Source of the DNA: a virus
Strand: one strand, 5' to 3'
Virus record (IMG/VR): IMGVR_UViG_3300046804_004121
Coordinates: 1 to 44,029 of that record
Length of the DNA stretch: 44,029 bases
Positions 1 through 5,963 of the stretch are shown one piece after another (the stretch's first letter is position 1; each line of letters opens with the position of its first letter). Under the pieces are notes generated by a model. The model ran no database searches and was not told the origin of the DNA. It was given only the letters and a program-made list of their open reading frames with translations. The position numbers were made by a program, and so were the translations under genes.

Positions 1-2
1 AC

Positions 3-485
3 CCAGGTAGTGATCAGTTCTTTGACATTACAGAAAAATCATTTGAAGGCAAGTGGAAGGTAATTGTTTACTATCCAAAGGACTTTACATTTGTTTGTCC
101 TACCGAGATCGTTGCTTACGACAAATTGGCAGGTGATTTCAAAGACCGTGATGCAGTATTGCTCACAGGTTCAACAGACAATGAGTTCTGTAAACTAGCA
201 TGGCAGAAGGCACATCCAGATCTTGCTAAGATCACTCATGTTCAGTTCGCTGATACACAGCGTGGTGACCTAAGTCTTATTAACCAGCTTGGTGTATTCT
301 ATGCTCCAGCAGGTGCCGCACTTCGCGCAACATTCATTGTTGACCCAGAAAGTGTTATTCAACACGTTACTGTCAATAACTTGAACGTTGGCCGTAGCCC
401 AGAAGAAACTCTGCGTATTCTTGACGCATTGCAAACTGGTGAACTATGTGCATGTAACCGTGCTGTAGGCGGCGAGACTCTATAA
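3..485 (+). CDS. ahpC: AhpC-type peroxiredoxin (5' end outside window)
   Basis: The reading frame is open from base 3, so the gene begins upstream of the window; about 160 residues are present of the roughly 187 usual for AhpC. The peroxidatic cysteine lies in FTFVCPTE near the start of the visible part, and the resolving cysteine is in the C-terminal LCACNR segment. Members of this family are thiol peroxidases that reduce hydrogen and alkyl peroxides in the cytosol. The gene overlaps the next one by one base (TAATG), and an AhpD-like gene follows three genes later, which supports a peroxide-reducing pair. Identification is by motif and order of conserved blocks; electron donor is unknown. 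Confidence 0.93.
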   Translation, partial: PGSDQFFDITEKSFEGKWKVIVYYPKDFTFVCPTEIVAYDKLAGDFKDRDAVLLTGSTDNEFCKLAWQKAHPDLAKITHVQFADTQRGDLSLINQLGVFYAPAGAALRATFIVDPESVIQHVTVNNLNVGRSPEETLRILDALQTGELCACNRAVGGETL

Positions 486-895
486 TGTTAGACTGCCTAA
501 TACTAGGAGATAGTATCGCGGTAGGTACCGCCAATGTTCGTAAAGAATGTGTTAGTTACAGCATTGGCGGTTACAATACCTTGCAATGGAATAAAAAGTT
601 TGCTGATAAAGATCTAACTGCCGGAACTGTTATTATTAGTTTAGGCACAAACGATCATGCAGGCGTACATACATTTAAAGAACTCAGTGCTATGCGATCT
701 CGTGTTACAGCAAGTCGTGTGTATTGGATTCTACCACCTTGCAACGAAAAATTTTGCAAACCCAATGTAAACGACAATGTAGAAATCATTGCGCGAAGTC
801 GCGGAGATTTTATTATTAAGACAGACCGATTACAAAAAGATGCTATCCATCCTAGTTGGGCAGGATATAAAGAATTAGCGGAGAAAACACAATAA
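485..895 (+). CDS. SGNH/GDSL-family hydrolase
   Basis: A 136-residue protein begins MLDCLILGDSIAVG, giving the block I GDS motif with the candidate nucleophile serine. GTND around residue 55 matches block III, and DAIHPSWAGY near the C terminus supplies the block V Asp-x-x-His pair. This set is typical of SGNH hydrolases, which act on esters such as acyl or acetyl groups of lipids and polysaccharides. It is short for the family and has no signal peptide, so it probably acts in the cytosol. Its start overlaps the ahpC stop and its stop overlaps the next start (TAATG both times), so it is translationally coupled in this operon. The substrate cannot be read from sequence. Confidence 0.8.
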   Translation: MLDCLILGDSIAVGTANVRKECVSYSIGGYNTLQWNKKFADKDLTAGTVIISLGTNDHAGVHTFKELSAMRSRVTASRVYWILPPCNEKFCKPNVNDNVEIIARSRGDFIIKTDRLQKDAIHPSWAGYKELAEKTQ

Positions 896-1548
896 TGTTA
901 GAAACTATCTGCGAAACACTGGTAGAAGCATACCGTCGTAATTGGATTACTAGTCGCGATGGTAATGTTAGCATACGCCACCACGATCGCGATCACTTTT
1001 ACATCACGCCTAGTGGTGTGCGTAAGCAGACCATGCAGCCGGATCAGTTTAAGAAAATTAAAATAACTCGGTACATACCTAGTGGGTTAGGAACTGCTAA
1101 TTATACTCATAGTTGGGAAGAAATGTCCTATACTGATATAAGCAGTAACTTAAAACCTAGCGGTGAATTACCTTTACATTTTGGCCTGCAAAAGGAAATG
1201 GGGCAACATCGTGAAGATGTTCGCGTAGTTGTACATTTACACCCTACTTATTGCGTAGCCGCTATGCATGCCGGTATTGAGTTAGGTGCAATAGCCAAAG
1301 AATTTCCCGAACTTAGCCGTTATACAAAGGTTGCAAATAATGTACCAGATGTACCGCCTATTAGTCAGGAACTTGCAGATCGTTGCCATGAAAATTTATG
1401 GTTACGAAAAGATGGCACTATTAGTTTTGATATTGTTGGGATTAAAGGGCATGGTGTTGTAGCTATCGATACTAGCCCATGGCGTGCATTTGAGCATATA
1501 GAACGTCTTGAACATATTTGTAAAATTGTATTAGCATCAAGGAGGTAA
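895..1548 (+). CDS. class II aldolase/adducin family protein
   Basis: A 217-residue protein with the aldolase II fold: N-terminal RDGNVSIR and ITPSGV segments, then SGELPLHFG, and the metal-binding VVHLHPT with two histidines near residue 118. A later KGHGVVAID segment gives a further likely metal ligand. Family members include fuculose-phosphate aldolase, ribulose-5-phosphate epimerase and methylthioribulose-1-phosphate dehydratase (MtnB); MtnB-like is plausible but not proven. It sits between the SGNH hydrolase and AhpD genes with a one-base overlap upstream and one base of spacing downstream, so it belongs to the same transcript. Confidence 0.8.
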   Translation: MLETICETLVEAYRRNWITSRDGNVSIRHHDRDHFYITPSGVRKQTMQPDQFKKIKITRYIPSGLGTANYTHSWEEMSYTDISSNLKPSGELPLHFGLQKEMGQHREDVRVVVHLHPTYCVAAMHAGIELGAIAKEFPELSRYTKVANNVPDVPPISQELADRCHENLWLRKDGTISFDIVGIKGHGVVAIDTSPWRAFEHIERLEHICKIVLASRR

Positions 1549-1549
1549 T

Positions 1550-2056
1550 ATGGCTTTTATTGATTCAATTAAAGAAGCTCTACCAGAGTACGCAAAAGAC
1601 ACTAAGTTAAACTTGGACTCTGTCCTAGAGCGTAGCACATTAGAAAAAGATGTTGCCTACGGTTGTGCTGTGGCCGCACTCGCCGCTACCGGCAACGGAA
1701 AGGTACTTGCTGTTATGTTGGCAGATGCACCTGTACATGCCAACTCAGCAATGACTGCTGCCAGCATCATGGCACAAAACAATATATGGTATCCATACGT
1801 TGAAATGACAGACGATCCACAGCTAAAAGGTCTGCCAGCACAGTTACGCATGAATGCTATTCTGCATCACGGCGGAACTACAAAGGCAAACTTTGAAGCA
1901 TTCAGTTTGGCTGCTAGCATTGTGGGCAAATGCCATTTCTGTGTTAAGGCACACTACGACACACTCAAGAAGGAAGGCTACACAGTAGAACAACTTCGCG
2001 ATATTGGACGTATTGCCGCAGTAATGAATAGTGTTGCTAAAGTTTTGAATAGTTAA
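1550..2056 (+). CDS. ahpD: AhpD-like alkylhydroperoxidase (carboxymuconolactone decarboxylase family)
   Basis: A 168-residue protein with the redox CXXC in CHFCVKAH near residue 128, followed by a helix rich in conserved hydrophobic residues, as in AhpD. AhpD relays electrons to AhpC and has weak peroxidase activity of its own. The start is set by a strong AAGGAGG ribosome site seven to eight bases upstream of the ATG. Its occurrence three genes after an AhpC-type peroxiredoxin supports a functional pair. No terminator separates the two. Alternative members of this superfamily carry the same motif, so the exact partner is inferred. Confidence 0.87.
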   Translation: MAFIDSIKEALPEYAKDTKLNLDSVLERSTLEKDVAYGCAVAALAATGNGKVLAVMLADAPVHANSAMTAASIMAQNNIWYPYVEMTDDPQLKGLPAQLRMNAILHHGGTTKANFEAFSLAASIVGKCHFCVKAHYDTLKKEGYTVEQLRDIGRIAAVMNSVAKVLNS

Positions 2057-2071
2057 TACACGTAGTATCGT

Positions 2072-2079
2072 CATAAATA
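2072..2079 (+). promoter_or_regulatory. T4-like late promoter element CATAAATA
   Basis: CATAAATA ends 18 bases before the ATG of the nitroreductase gene. The same NATAAATA box lies 16 to 19 bases before five other gene starts in this window, and it matches the known T4 late promoter sequence TATAAATA. Confidence 0.55.
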
Positions 2080-2097
2080 ACTAAAAGGAGCACTTTT

Positions 2098-2751
2098 ATG
2101 TTCGATACTACACCTCATGATTTTATTACTAAATCAATAATTAAAAGCCAACATTGCCAACGTAATTGGGATTTAAGTAGAGAAATTCCTGAGGACGACT
2201 TAAAAGTGTTAATTACTGCTGCTACAGAATGTCCTAGCAAACAAAATGTAGCTTATTATAAAGCTCATTTTATAACTAACAGAGAACTTATAGAACAGAT
2301 CCATGATAACACTGATGGGTTTATTATTAACGCAAAACAAGATACCACAACTAATACTCAAACATTAGCAAACTTATTAGTAGTTTTAGAAAACTATTCA
2401 AATTTTGACGAGCTAACTAAGTATCGAAATGCAGAAATATCGGCTATAAAAAGAAACTCAGAAAATCTAGCAGCTAGAGCAACTATAAATAGAGACAGAG
2501 ATATGGCAGTTGGGGTTGCAGCCGGCTATTTAAATTTAACAGCTAGCCTATTAGGTTATGCTACTGGATGCTGTGCTTGTTTTGATTCTACAAAAATAAA
2601 AGAAATTCTTAGTTTAGAATCAGATCCTGTATTATTAATGGGTATTGGTTATAAAAATCCACTTTTACCTAGAAGAGTTCATCATTTAGATCATACGTAT
2701 ACATTCCCAACTAAAAGTAAACAGACAATACCATATTCTATTATTAAATGA
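2098..2751 (+). CDS. nitroreductase-family flavoprotein
   Basis: A 217-residue protein with the nitroreductase layout: QRNWDL near residue 23 and the segment ATECPSKQNVAYY near residue 42, where FMN phosphate is usually bound. A glycine-rich mid-section GVAAGYLNLTASLLGYATG follows, as in the family's dimer helix. Members use FMN and NAD(P)H to reduce nitro groups, quinones or other electrophiles. The start follows an AAAAGGAGC ribosome site. It overlaps the next gene by four bases (ATGA). The substrate is unknown; placement beside the peroxide genes suggests redox defence, which is inference. Confidence 0.8.
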   Translation: MFDTTPHDFITKSIIKSQHCQRNWDLSREIPEDDLKVLITAATECPSKQNVAYYKAHFITNRELIEQIHDNTDGFIINAKQDTTTNTQTLANLLVVLENYSNFDELTKYRNAEISAIKRNSENLAARATINRDRDMAVGVAAGYLNLTASLLGYATGCCACFDSTKIKEILSLESDPVLLMGIGYKNPLLPRRVHHLDHTYTFPTKSKQTIPYSIIK

Positions 2752-3233
2752 TCAAAGTTATTGATACTATCAATATACAAGAAATATTAAATTCTTATTA
2801 TGCGATAGAAAAATCAGTTGTATGGACTGATTACGGATATTCAGGTAAACAAGTAGGTCTTCAATATCGAAAAGATGAAGATCCTTGGACTAGTGCAGTT
2901 GGCAGATCCAAAGGCGACGAGTTATCATTTGATATCCTAAATGACTTTTTTATAAACAGTGTATTTGAAAAAATCATAAATCAATACAATCTCAAAAGAA
3001 CTAGGCTGATGTGGTTAGGAGCAAAATGTTGTTATAGTATGCATCGAGATTATACACCTCGTGTACACATACCTTTAGTAACTAATCCTCAATGTCTATT
3101 TGTTTTTAAACATGGAGAAATTGAATATTTAGAATCCGGCAATGTTTATTGGGTTGATACTAGAAAAGACCATTCGGCAATGAACGGATCTAATGATTGG
3201 CGTCTACATCTTGTTGGTGCAGTAGAAAGTTAA
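2748..3233 (+). CDS. 2-oxoglutarate/Fe(II)-oxygenase-like protein (HxD...H type)
   Basis: A 161-residue protein with MHRDYTPRVHIPLVT in the middle and DHSAMNGSNDWRLHLV near the end. The His-x-Asp, later His and following Arg are the arrangement of Fe(II)/2-oxoglutarate oxygenases of the aspartyl/asparaginyl beta-hydroxylase or cupin type. It is one of eight proteins in this window with this signature and little other similarity. The ATG overlaps the nitroreductase stop (ATGA), so both are co-translated. A strong hairpin follows the stop. The substrate is unknown. Confidence 0.65.
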   Translation: MIKVIDTINIQEILNSYYAIEKSVVWTDYGYSGKQVGLQYRKDEDPWTSAVGRSKGDELSFDILNDFFINSVFEKIINQYNLKRTRLMWLGAKCCYSMHRDYTPRVHIPLVTNPQCLFVFKHGEIEYLESGNVYWVDTRKDHSAMNGSNDWRLHLVGAVES

Positions 3234-3239
3234 CATTTT

Positions 3240-3268
3240 TCAAAATGTGGCAAAAAAGCCACATTTTA
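3240..3268 (+). terminator. hairpin terminator after first operon
   Basis: AAAATGTGGC and GCCACATTTT form a ten-base-pair stem around a short A-rich loop directly after the stop at 3233. The flanking A and T runs would let it work in both directions. Confidence 0.75.
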
Positions 3269-3277
3269 AAGGTGTTC

Positions 3278-3306
3278 TTGACAAGAGATATAAATACTCA
3301 TATAAT
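3278..3306 (+). promoter_or_regulatory. sigma70-type promoter (perfect -35 and -10)
   Basis: TTGACA at 3278-3283, 17-base spacer, TATAAT at 3301-3306. The predicted start falls at the first bases of the small stem-closed RNA at 3310. The spacer also contains TATAAATA at 3289-3296, a T4-like late box. Confidence 0.85.
3289..3296 (+). promoter_or_regulatory. possible late promoter box TATAAATA
   Basis: An exact match to the T4 late promoter box lies inside the spacer of the sigma70 promoter at 3278-3306. Whether it works is unknown; a start from it would lie just upstream of the sigma70 start. Confidence 0.35.
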
Positions 3307-3309
3307 AGA

Positions 3310-3370
3310 GGCTAGATGTTAAACACAGCAGGCAACGATTTGTTGTAAAAATACAACAAATAAGATAGCC
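3310..3370 (+). ncRNA. small stem-closed RNA, possible divergent Y-like element
   Basis: GGCTA at 3310-3314 pairs with TAGCC at 3366-3370. Inside lie ACACAGCAGGCAA and a nine-base-pair hairpin ATTTGTTGT/ACAACAAAT. A perfect sigma70 promoter would start transcription at or within a few bases of 3310. The layout of terminal helix, ACAGCA box and variable hairpin resembles the six NACAGCAA elements elsewhere in the window, but the box is not identical and is set further from the helix. Confidence 0.4.
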
Positions 3371-3378
3371 AAAAGTGG

Positions 3379-3407
3379 TTGACGTTTAGAATGAAAGAAC
3401 ATATAAT
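3379..3407 (+). promoter_or_regulatory. sigma70-type promoter
   Basis: TTGACG at 3379-3384, 17-base spacer, TATAAT at 3402-3407. It would drive the small ORF at 3465 and the RNA region beyond. Confidence 0.8.
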
Positions 3408-3464
3408 AGAAGCATACGTTGTAAAAACGTGTGTAACAAATTTTTAGGAAACAAGAGAAAGCAA

Positions 3465-3599
3465 ATGAAAAACGTAGCGATACATTATTGTTTTGATAGA
3501 AGCGCCAAACAGGCAGGCTTTATGCCCACCTCTTGGTTACTGTCAAGTAATGATCGTACACCAGAGATTTGCCAGGGGTCCCGGAGGACCGTAGTGTAA
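3465..3599 (+). CDS. small 44-residue protein or leader peptide
   Basis: A 44-codon frame begins MKNVAIHYCFDRSAK about 58 bases after a good sigma70 -10 box. The upstream AGAGAAAG is only a weak ribosome site. No family is recognised. Its last third contains GGGGTCC (3575-3581), which can pair with GGACCCC just before the terminator at 3625, so translation of this frame could affect whether the terminator forms. It may therefore be a leader peptide rather than a functional protein. Confidence 0.45.
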   Translation: MKNVAIHYCFDRSAKQAGFMPTSWLLSSNDRTPEICQGSRRTVV

Positions 3600-3624
3600 T
3601 AGTACACATACAACACTCCAAGGA

Positions 3625-3654
3625 CCCCAGGACTAAACACCCTGGGGTTTTTTG
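3625..3654 (+). terminator. intrinsic terminator with possible anti-terminator
   Basis: CCCCAGG (3625-3631) and CCTGGGG (3641-3647) form a stem followed by TTTTTT. The left arm can instead pair within GGACCCC (3622-3628) with GGGGTCC at 3575-3581, so two exclusive structures are possible. Confidence 0.75.
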
Positions 3655-3669
3655 TTGCTCAAAGGAATT

Positions 3670-3831
3670 ATGACAGAAACAGATACGAAAACAAAGAGAC
3701 AGGCAGAGTTTATGCGACAGCATACACTAACACCTGAAGATACTAAAAAGTTGATTCAGGACAAGTTAGCTCGTGCTCGTGTATACCACGATGCCTGGAG
3801 GAAGCGAGAGGCTCTATTAAAGAGTCGTTAA
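3670..3831 (+). CDS. small basic unknown protein, 53 residues
   Basis: A 53-residue frame starting MTETDTKTKRQAEFMRQ follows an AAAGGAA ribosome site. The protein is highly charged and probably helical, with a C-terminal stretch DAWRKREALLKSR. No family is recognised. It lies just past the terminator at 3625-3654, so its expression probably depends on read-through. Confidence 0.65.
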   Translation: MTETDTKTKRQAEFMRQHTLTPEDTKKLIQDKLARARVYHDAWRKREALLKSR

Positions 3832-4040
3832 TATCGCACAGTGTGAATATACAGGAAACGAGGTCCTGGCTCTGCACTTAAAACATGGAGCGAACGGGCG
3901 GCCTATCGGATGGAGTTCTTCTTGTAGAACAAAAAATGGTAGCGTATTAAAGAGCATTGGTATCAGTGCTTTTTAATACACACATTCTCTTTCTGCTCCT
4001 GACGCAGTCAAAACCGCATAGCGGAGAGTGTGTTACAAAA
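3832..4040 (+). ncRNA. structured non-coding region before tRNA array
   Basis: No gene is seen in this stretch. A 13-base-pair hairpin joins 3944-3956 (GTATTAAAGAGCA) to 3967-3979 with one G-T pair. Smaller hairpins include GTTCT/AGAAC near 3914-3930, GCTC/GAGC upstream and CAGGA/TCCTG near 3853. The dense pairing suggests a structured RNA or processing region of the tRNA precursor. I do not recognise a known RNA family. Confidence 0.4.
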
Positions 4041-4043
4041 CAT

Positions 4044-4132
4044 GGATCGTATTCCCTACGGCGGACTGTAAATCCGTTGCCTTAATATGTAGGGTGGCTG
4101 GCGATTAGGTTCGATTCCTTTACGGTCCACCA
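4044..4132 (+). tRNA. tRNA-Tyr(GTA)-like, abnormal D arm
   Basis: Acceptor GGATCGT/ACGGTCC, encoded CCA and the anticodon arm GCGGA-CTGTAAA-TCCGT fit tRNA-Tyr. Only ten bases separate acceptor and anticodon stems, so a normal D arm is missing, and the T stem is weak. CCCTAC (4054-4059) can pair with GTAGGG (4089-4094) around the anticodon arm. It may be degenerate or a tRNA-like RNA. Confidence 0.5.
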
Positions 4133-4137
4133 ATTAT

Positions 4138-4212
4138 GCTCGGTTCGACTATCGGTTAGGTCGCTAGACTTTCAATCTGGAAAGACGGGTTCGACTCCCG
4201 TACCGAGTACCA
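4138..4212 (+). tRNA. tRNA-Glu(TTC)
   Basis: Acceptor GCTCGGT/ACCGAGT, anticodon loop CTTTCAA, T loop TTCGACT and encoded CCA. Confidence 0.93.
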
Positions 4213-4216
4213 ATAA

Positions 4217-4291
4217 GGTCTCAAGGTGTTCATGGACGCATACTGGCTTGTCACGCCAGAGGACGGGGATCGTTACCCCGTGGGACCGCCA
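4217..4291 (+). tRNA. tRNA-Asp(GTC), copy 1
   Basis: Acceptor GGTCTCA/TGGGACC, anticodon arm CTGGC-TTGTCAC-GCCAG, discriminator G as expected for Asp, encoded CCA. A second Asp tRNA of different sequence lies at 4605. Confidence 0.9.
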
Positions 4292-4299
4292 ATTTCTAT

Positions 4300-4378
4300 T
4301 CCGCAGAATCCGAGCAAGGTGCATGGACTTGACTGTTAATCAATGGTTAGCTGGGTTCGATTCCCAGATGCGGAGCCA
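4300..4378 (+). tRNA. tRNA-Asn(GTT), copy 1
   Basis: Acceptor TCCGCAG/ATGCGGA with one mismatch, anticodon loop CTGTTAA, T arm CTGGG-TTCGATT-CCCAG, discriminator G, encoded CCA. A second Asn tRNA lies at 15872. Confidence 0.88.
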
Positions 4379-4444
4379 TATTGAAGCATATTCTATTAGG
4401 GCAGAATTGTTCAGCGGTTTAGAGCCGTGAGTATGTTTCAATAT

Positions 4445-4519
4445 GGGGGCAGTAGTGGGCTACGGCGTTGCCTTGCAAGCATCGTGTCTAGAAGGGTTCG
4501 ATTCCCTCGGCTTCCACCA
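4445..4519 (+). tRNA. tRNA-Ala(TGC), copy 1
   Basis: Acceptor GGGGGCA/GGCTTCC with G-T pairs and one terminal mismatch, anticodon loop CTTGCAA, T arm around TTCGATT, encoded CCA. A second, more regular Ala(TGC) tRNA lies at 16340. Confidence 0.8.
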
Positions 4520-4524
4520 ATTAC

Positions 4525-4599
4525 GCTCTGTAAGCATTGCTGGCGATGCAGGCGCCTTGTAAGCGTCAGAATGGGGTTCGATTCCTCAACGGAGCACCA
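4525..4599 (+). tRNA. tRNA-Thr(TGT), copy 1
   Basis: Acceptor GCTCTGT/ACGGAGC, anticodon arm GGCGC-CTTGTAA-GCGTC, encoded CCA. Confidence 0.9.
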
Positions 4600-4604
4600 A
4601 ACAT

Positions 4605-4680
4605 GCCGTGGTAGTTCTCTGGGCAGAGCACCGGATTGTCTATCCGATTTAGGCGGGTTCGATTCCCGTCCACGGCGCCA
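4605..4680 (+). tRNA. tRNA-Asp(GTC), copy 2
   Basis: Acceptor GCCGTGG/CCACGGC, anticodon loop TTGTCTA, discriminator G, encoded CCA. Confidence 0.9.
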
Positions 4681-4686
4681 AACAAA

Positions 4687-4765
4687 CTGGGTGTATTGTC
4701 AGCCTGGCCAGACGGCTCGCCTTGGAAGTGAGAGGACGCAGGTTCGAATCCTGCCACCCAGACCA
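4687..4765 (+). tRNA. tRNA-Pro(TGG), copy 1
   Basis: Acceptor CTGGGTG/CACCCAG, anticodon arm CTCGC-CTTGGAA-GTGAG, T arm GCAGG-TTCGAAT-CCTGC, encoded CCA. The CCA is followed at once by a NACAGCAA element. Confidence 0.9.
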
Positions 4766-4766
4766 G

Positions 4767-4836
4767 TTTAAGGATAGTAACAGCAAAAATTGTATACATT
4801 AGACTTCTAATCTAAACCGTAAAAATTCTATCCTGA
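4767..4836 (+). ncRNA. NACAGCAA stem-closed RNA, element 1 (Y-like)
   Basis: AGGATAG (4771-4777) pairs with CTATCCT (4828-4834). The left strand is followed directly by TAACAGCAA, and the interior holds a hairpin TTAGA-CTTCTAA-TCTAA. It begins at the CCA end of tRNA-Pro with the junction CCAGTTTAAGGAT, shared with elements 2 and 3. The constant closing helix with a variable interior resembles Y RNAs; binding to the Ro60-like protein at 19273 is inference. Confidence 0.6.
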
Positions 4837-4840
4837 TAGG

Positions 4841-4869
4841 TTGACAACTACCTTAAAAGGTTGTAAACT
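4841..4869 (+). promoter_or_regulatory. sigma70-type promoter
   Basis: TTGACA at 4841-4846, 17-base spacer, TAAACT at 4864-4869 (four of six -10 matches). It would drive the two Lys tRNAs and following RNAs. Confidence 0.6.
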
Positions 4870-4978
4870 ACAAAAACTTTAACAAAGGACAATGACATGA
4901 AACGAGGTAAACTCTAGTGTCATCCTAGTACTCCGTATGGTCTAGGGTGGCACGTAAAAGAAAACATAGTACGAACAC
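4870..4978 (+). other. leader region before tRNA-Lys, no gene
   Basis: This stretch holds a hairpin ATGACA/TGTCAT (4892-4897 with 4918-4923) and CCTAG/TCTAGG pairing. A six-codon frame, ATG at 4897 to TAG at 4917, is too short to call. I see no tRNA or protein gene. Confidence 0.4.
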
Positions 4979-5053
4979 CCTTGCTAAACTTTGCTGGCGA
5001 AGTACCCGGCTCTTACCCGGGAAAACACAGTTCGATTCTGTGAGCAAGGACCA
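4979..5053 (+). tRNA. tRNA-Lys(CTT)
   Basis: Acceptor CCTTGCT/AGCAAGG, anticodon arm CCCGG-CTCTTAC-CCGGG, T arm CACAG-TTCGATT-CTGTG, encoded CCA. Confidence 0.92.
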
Positions 5054-5057
5054 CTAC

Positions 5058-5133
5058 GGGAGTATAGCTCAGTCGGTAGAGCAGTAGACTTTTAATCTAT
5101 TGGTCCGGGGTTCGAATCCCCGTGCTCCTACCA
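5058..5133 (+). tRNA. tRNA-Lys(TTT)
   Basis: Acceptor GGGAGTA/TGCTCCT, D arm GCTC...GAGC, anticodon loop CTTTTAA, encoded CCA. Confidence 0.94.
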
Positions 5134-5134
5134 T

Positions 5135-5328
5135 AAGAATGATAATTGAATGTAGATGCTGAGAAATCCATTGTGGGCACACAATGAGAAAAGGTACAGC
5201 GAGTCTTGTACGTGAAAGAAGACCCTAAGTATCAGCTAGAACTACGTACCCCTATTCCAGCCGGCCTTGCATAAGAAGGGACGAATTGGAGCCGAATAGA
5301 TGGGGCGGCTCGTTCAGTTATCATCCTT
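5135..5328 (+). ncRNA. structured RNA closed by a 14-base helix
   Basis: Bases 5135-5148 pair with 5315-5328 over 14 positions with one mismatch. The interior holds hairpins CATTGTG/CACAATG near 5172, GTACA/TGTAC near 5195 and GAGCCG/CGGCTC near 5290. It fills the space between tRNA-Lys(TTT) and tRNA-Met exactly and contains no protein frame. It lacks the NACAGCAA box and fits no RNA family I can name. Confidence 0.55.
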
Positions 5329-5330
5329 AT

Positions 5331-5408
5331 GGTGATGTAGTATAATTGGTGTGTACGCTTCCCTCATAAGGAAGAATGGTGCTGGTTCGATTCCAGCCAT
5401 CACCACCA
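5331..5408 (+). tRNA. tRNA-Met(CAT), probably elongator
   Basis: Acceptor GGTGATG/CATCACC fully paired, anticodon arm CTTCC-CTCATAA-GGAAG, encoded CCA. Full pairing at the end of the acceptor distinguishes it from the initiator at 18489. A tRNA-Ile with modified CAU anticodon cannot be excluded. Confidence 0.88.
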
Positions 5409-5414
5409 AACAAT

Positions 5415-5488
5415 GTATCTCTAGTGTAATGGCAGCATTACAGTCTCCAAAACTGTCGGTCGGGGTTCGAGTCCCTGGAGGTACGCCA
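5415..5488 (+). tRNA. tRNA-Trp(CCA)
   Basis: Acceptor GTATCTC/GAGGTAC, anticodon arm ACAGT-CTCCAAA-ACTGT, discriminator G, encoded CCA. Confidence 0.92.
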
Positions 5489-5493
5489 ATTTT

Positions 5494-5568
5494 GCCTGAA
5501 TAGCTCAGCGGTAGAGCAGCGTCTTGATAAGGCGTTGGCCCCTGGTTCGATCCCAGGTTCAGGCACCA
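5494..5568 (+). tRNA. tRNA-Ile(GAT)
   Basis: Acceptor GCCTGAA/TTCAGGC, D arm GCTC...GAGC, anticodon loop TTGATAA, T arm CCTGG-TTCGATC-CCAGG, encoded CCA. It is followed directly by RNA element 2. Confidence 0.92.
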
Positions 5569-5569
5569 G

Positions 5570-5633
5570 TTTAAGGATGCTAACAGCAACTTTTATTTTT
5601 TATTGTCAAAAAAAGAAAAAATGCATCCTGTTA
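5570..5633 (+). ncRNA. NACAGCAA stem-closed RNA, element 2 (Y-like)
   Basis: AGGATGC (5574-5580) pairs with GCATCCT (5623-5629), TAACAGCAA follows the left strand, and the interior is an A/T hairpin. The junction after the tRNA-Ile CCA is the same as in element 1. The helix bases differ from element 1 (GC instead of AG at its inner end) yet remain paired, a compensatory change that supports a real structure. Confidence 0.6.
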
Positions 5634-5640
5634 TTTTTGT

Positions 5641-5718
5641 TGGGGTATAGCTTAGTCTGGCCTAAAGCAACGGTCTTTGAAATCGTGATCACTGGTTCGA
5701 ATCCAGTTACCTCTGCCA
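5641..5718 (+). tRNA. tRNA-Gln(TTG)
   Basis: 5' TGGGGTA as in other bacterial tRNA-Gln, anticodon loop CTTTGAA, T arm ACTGG-TTCGAAT-CCAGT, discriminator G, encoded CCA. The first acceptor pair is T-T. Confidence 0.88.
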
Positions 5719-5723
5719 ACTAT

Positions 5724-5799
5724 GGTGACTATAGTGTAGTGGCCTGCACACTTGTCTGTGAAACAGGTAGTACCGGATCGATACCGGTTAGTCACCCCA
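5724..5799 (+). tRNA. tRNA-His(GTG)
   Basis: An encoded G at -1 faces C73, the hallmark of tRNA-His; acceptor GTGACTA/TAGTCAC, anticodon loop CTGTGAA, encoded CCA. Confidence 0.93.
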
Positions 5800-5805
5800 A
5801 TCATT

Positions 5806-5881
5806 GCCGCTTTAGCTGATGTGGTCATAGCACCGGTTTGAAGCACCGAGGAACGTGGTTCGATCCCACGAGGCGGCACCA
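5806..5881 (+). tRNA. tRNA-Phe(GAA)
   Basis: Acceptor GCCGCTT/AGGCGGC, anticodon loop TTGAAGC with four paired stem positions, T arm CGTGG-TTCGATC-CCACG, encoded CCA. Confidence 0.88.
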
Positions 5882-5886
5882 TATAT

Positions 5887-5963
5887 ACCTCCGTAACTCA
5901 GTGGAATAGAGTACCAGGCTACGAACTTGGGAGTCGGGCGTTCGAGTCGCTCCGGAGGTGCCA
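5887..5963 (+). tRNA. tRNA-Arg(ACG)
   Basis: Acceptor ACCTCCG/CGGAGGT, anticodon arm CCAGG-CTACGAA-CTTGG, discriminator G, encoded CCA. The A34 would need deamination to inosine by host TadA to read all three CGU/C/A codons. Confidence 0.9.

Noticed and set aside
4897-4917. Six-codon frame before tRNA-Lys, considered as a leader peptide
   Set aside because: Too short, and its ATG lies in a hairpin; no supporting evidence.
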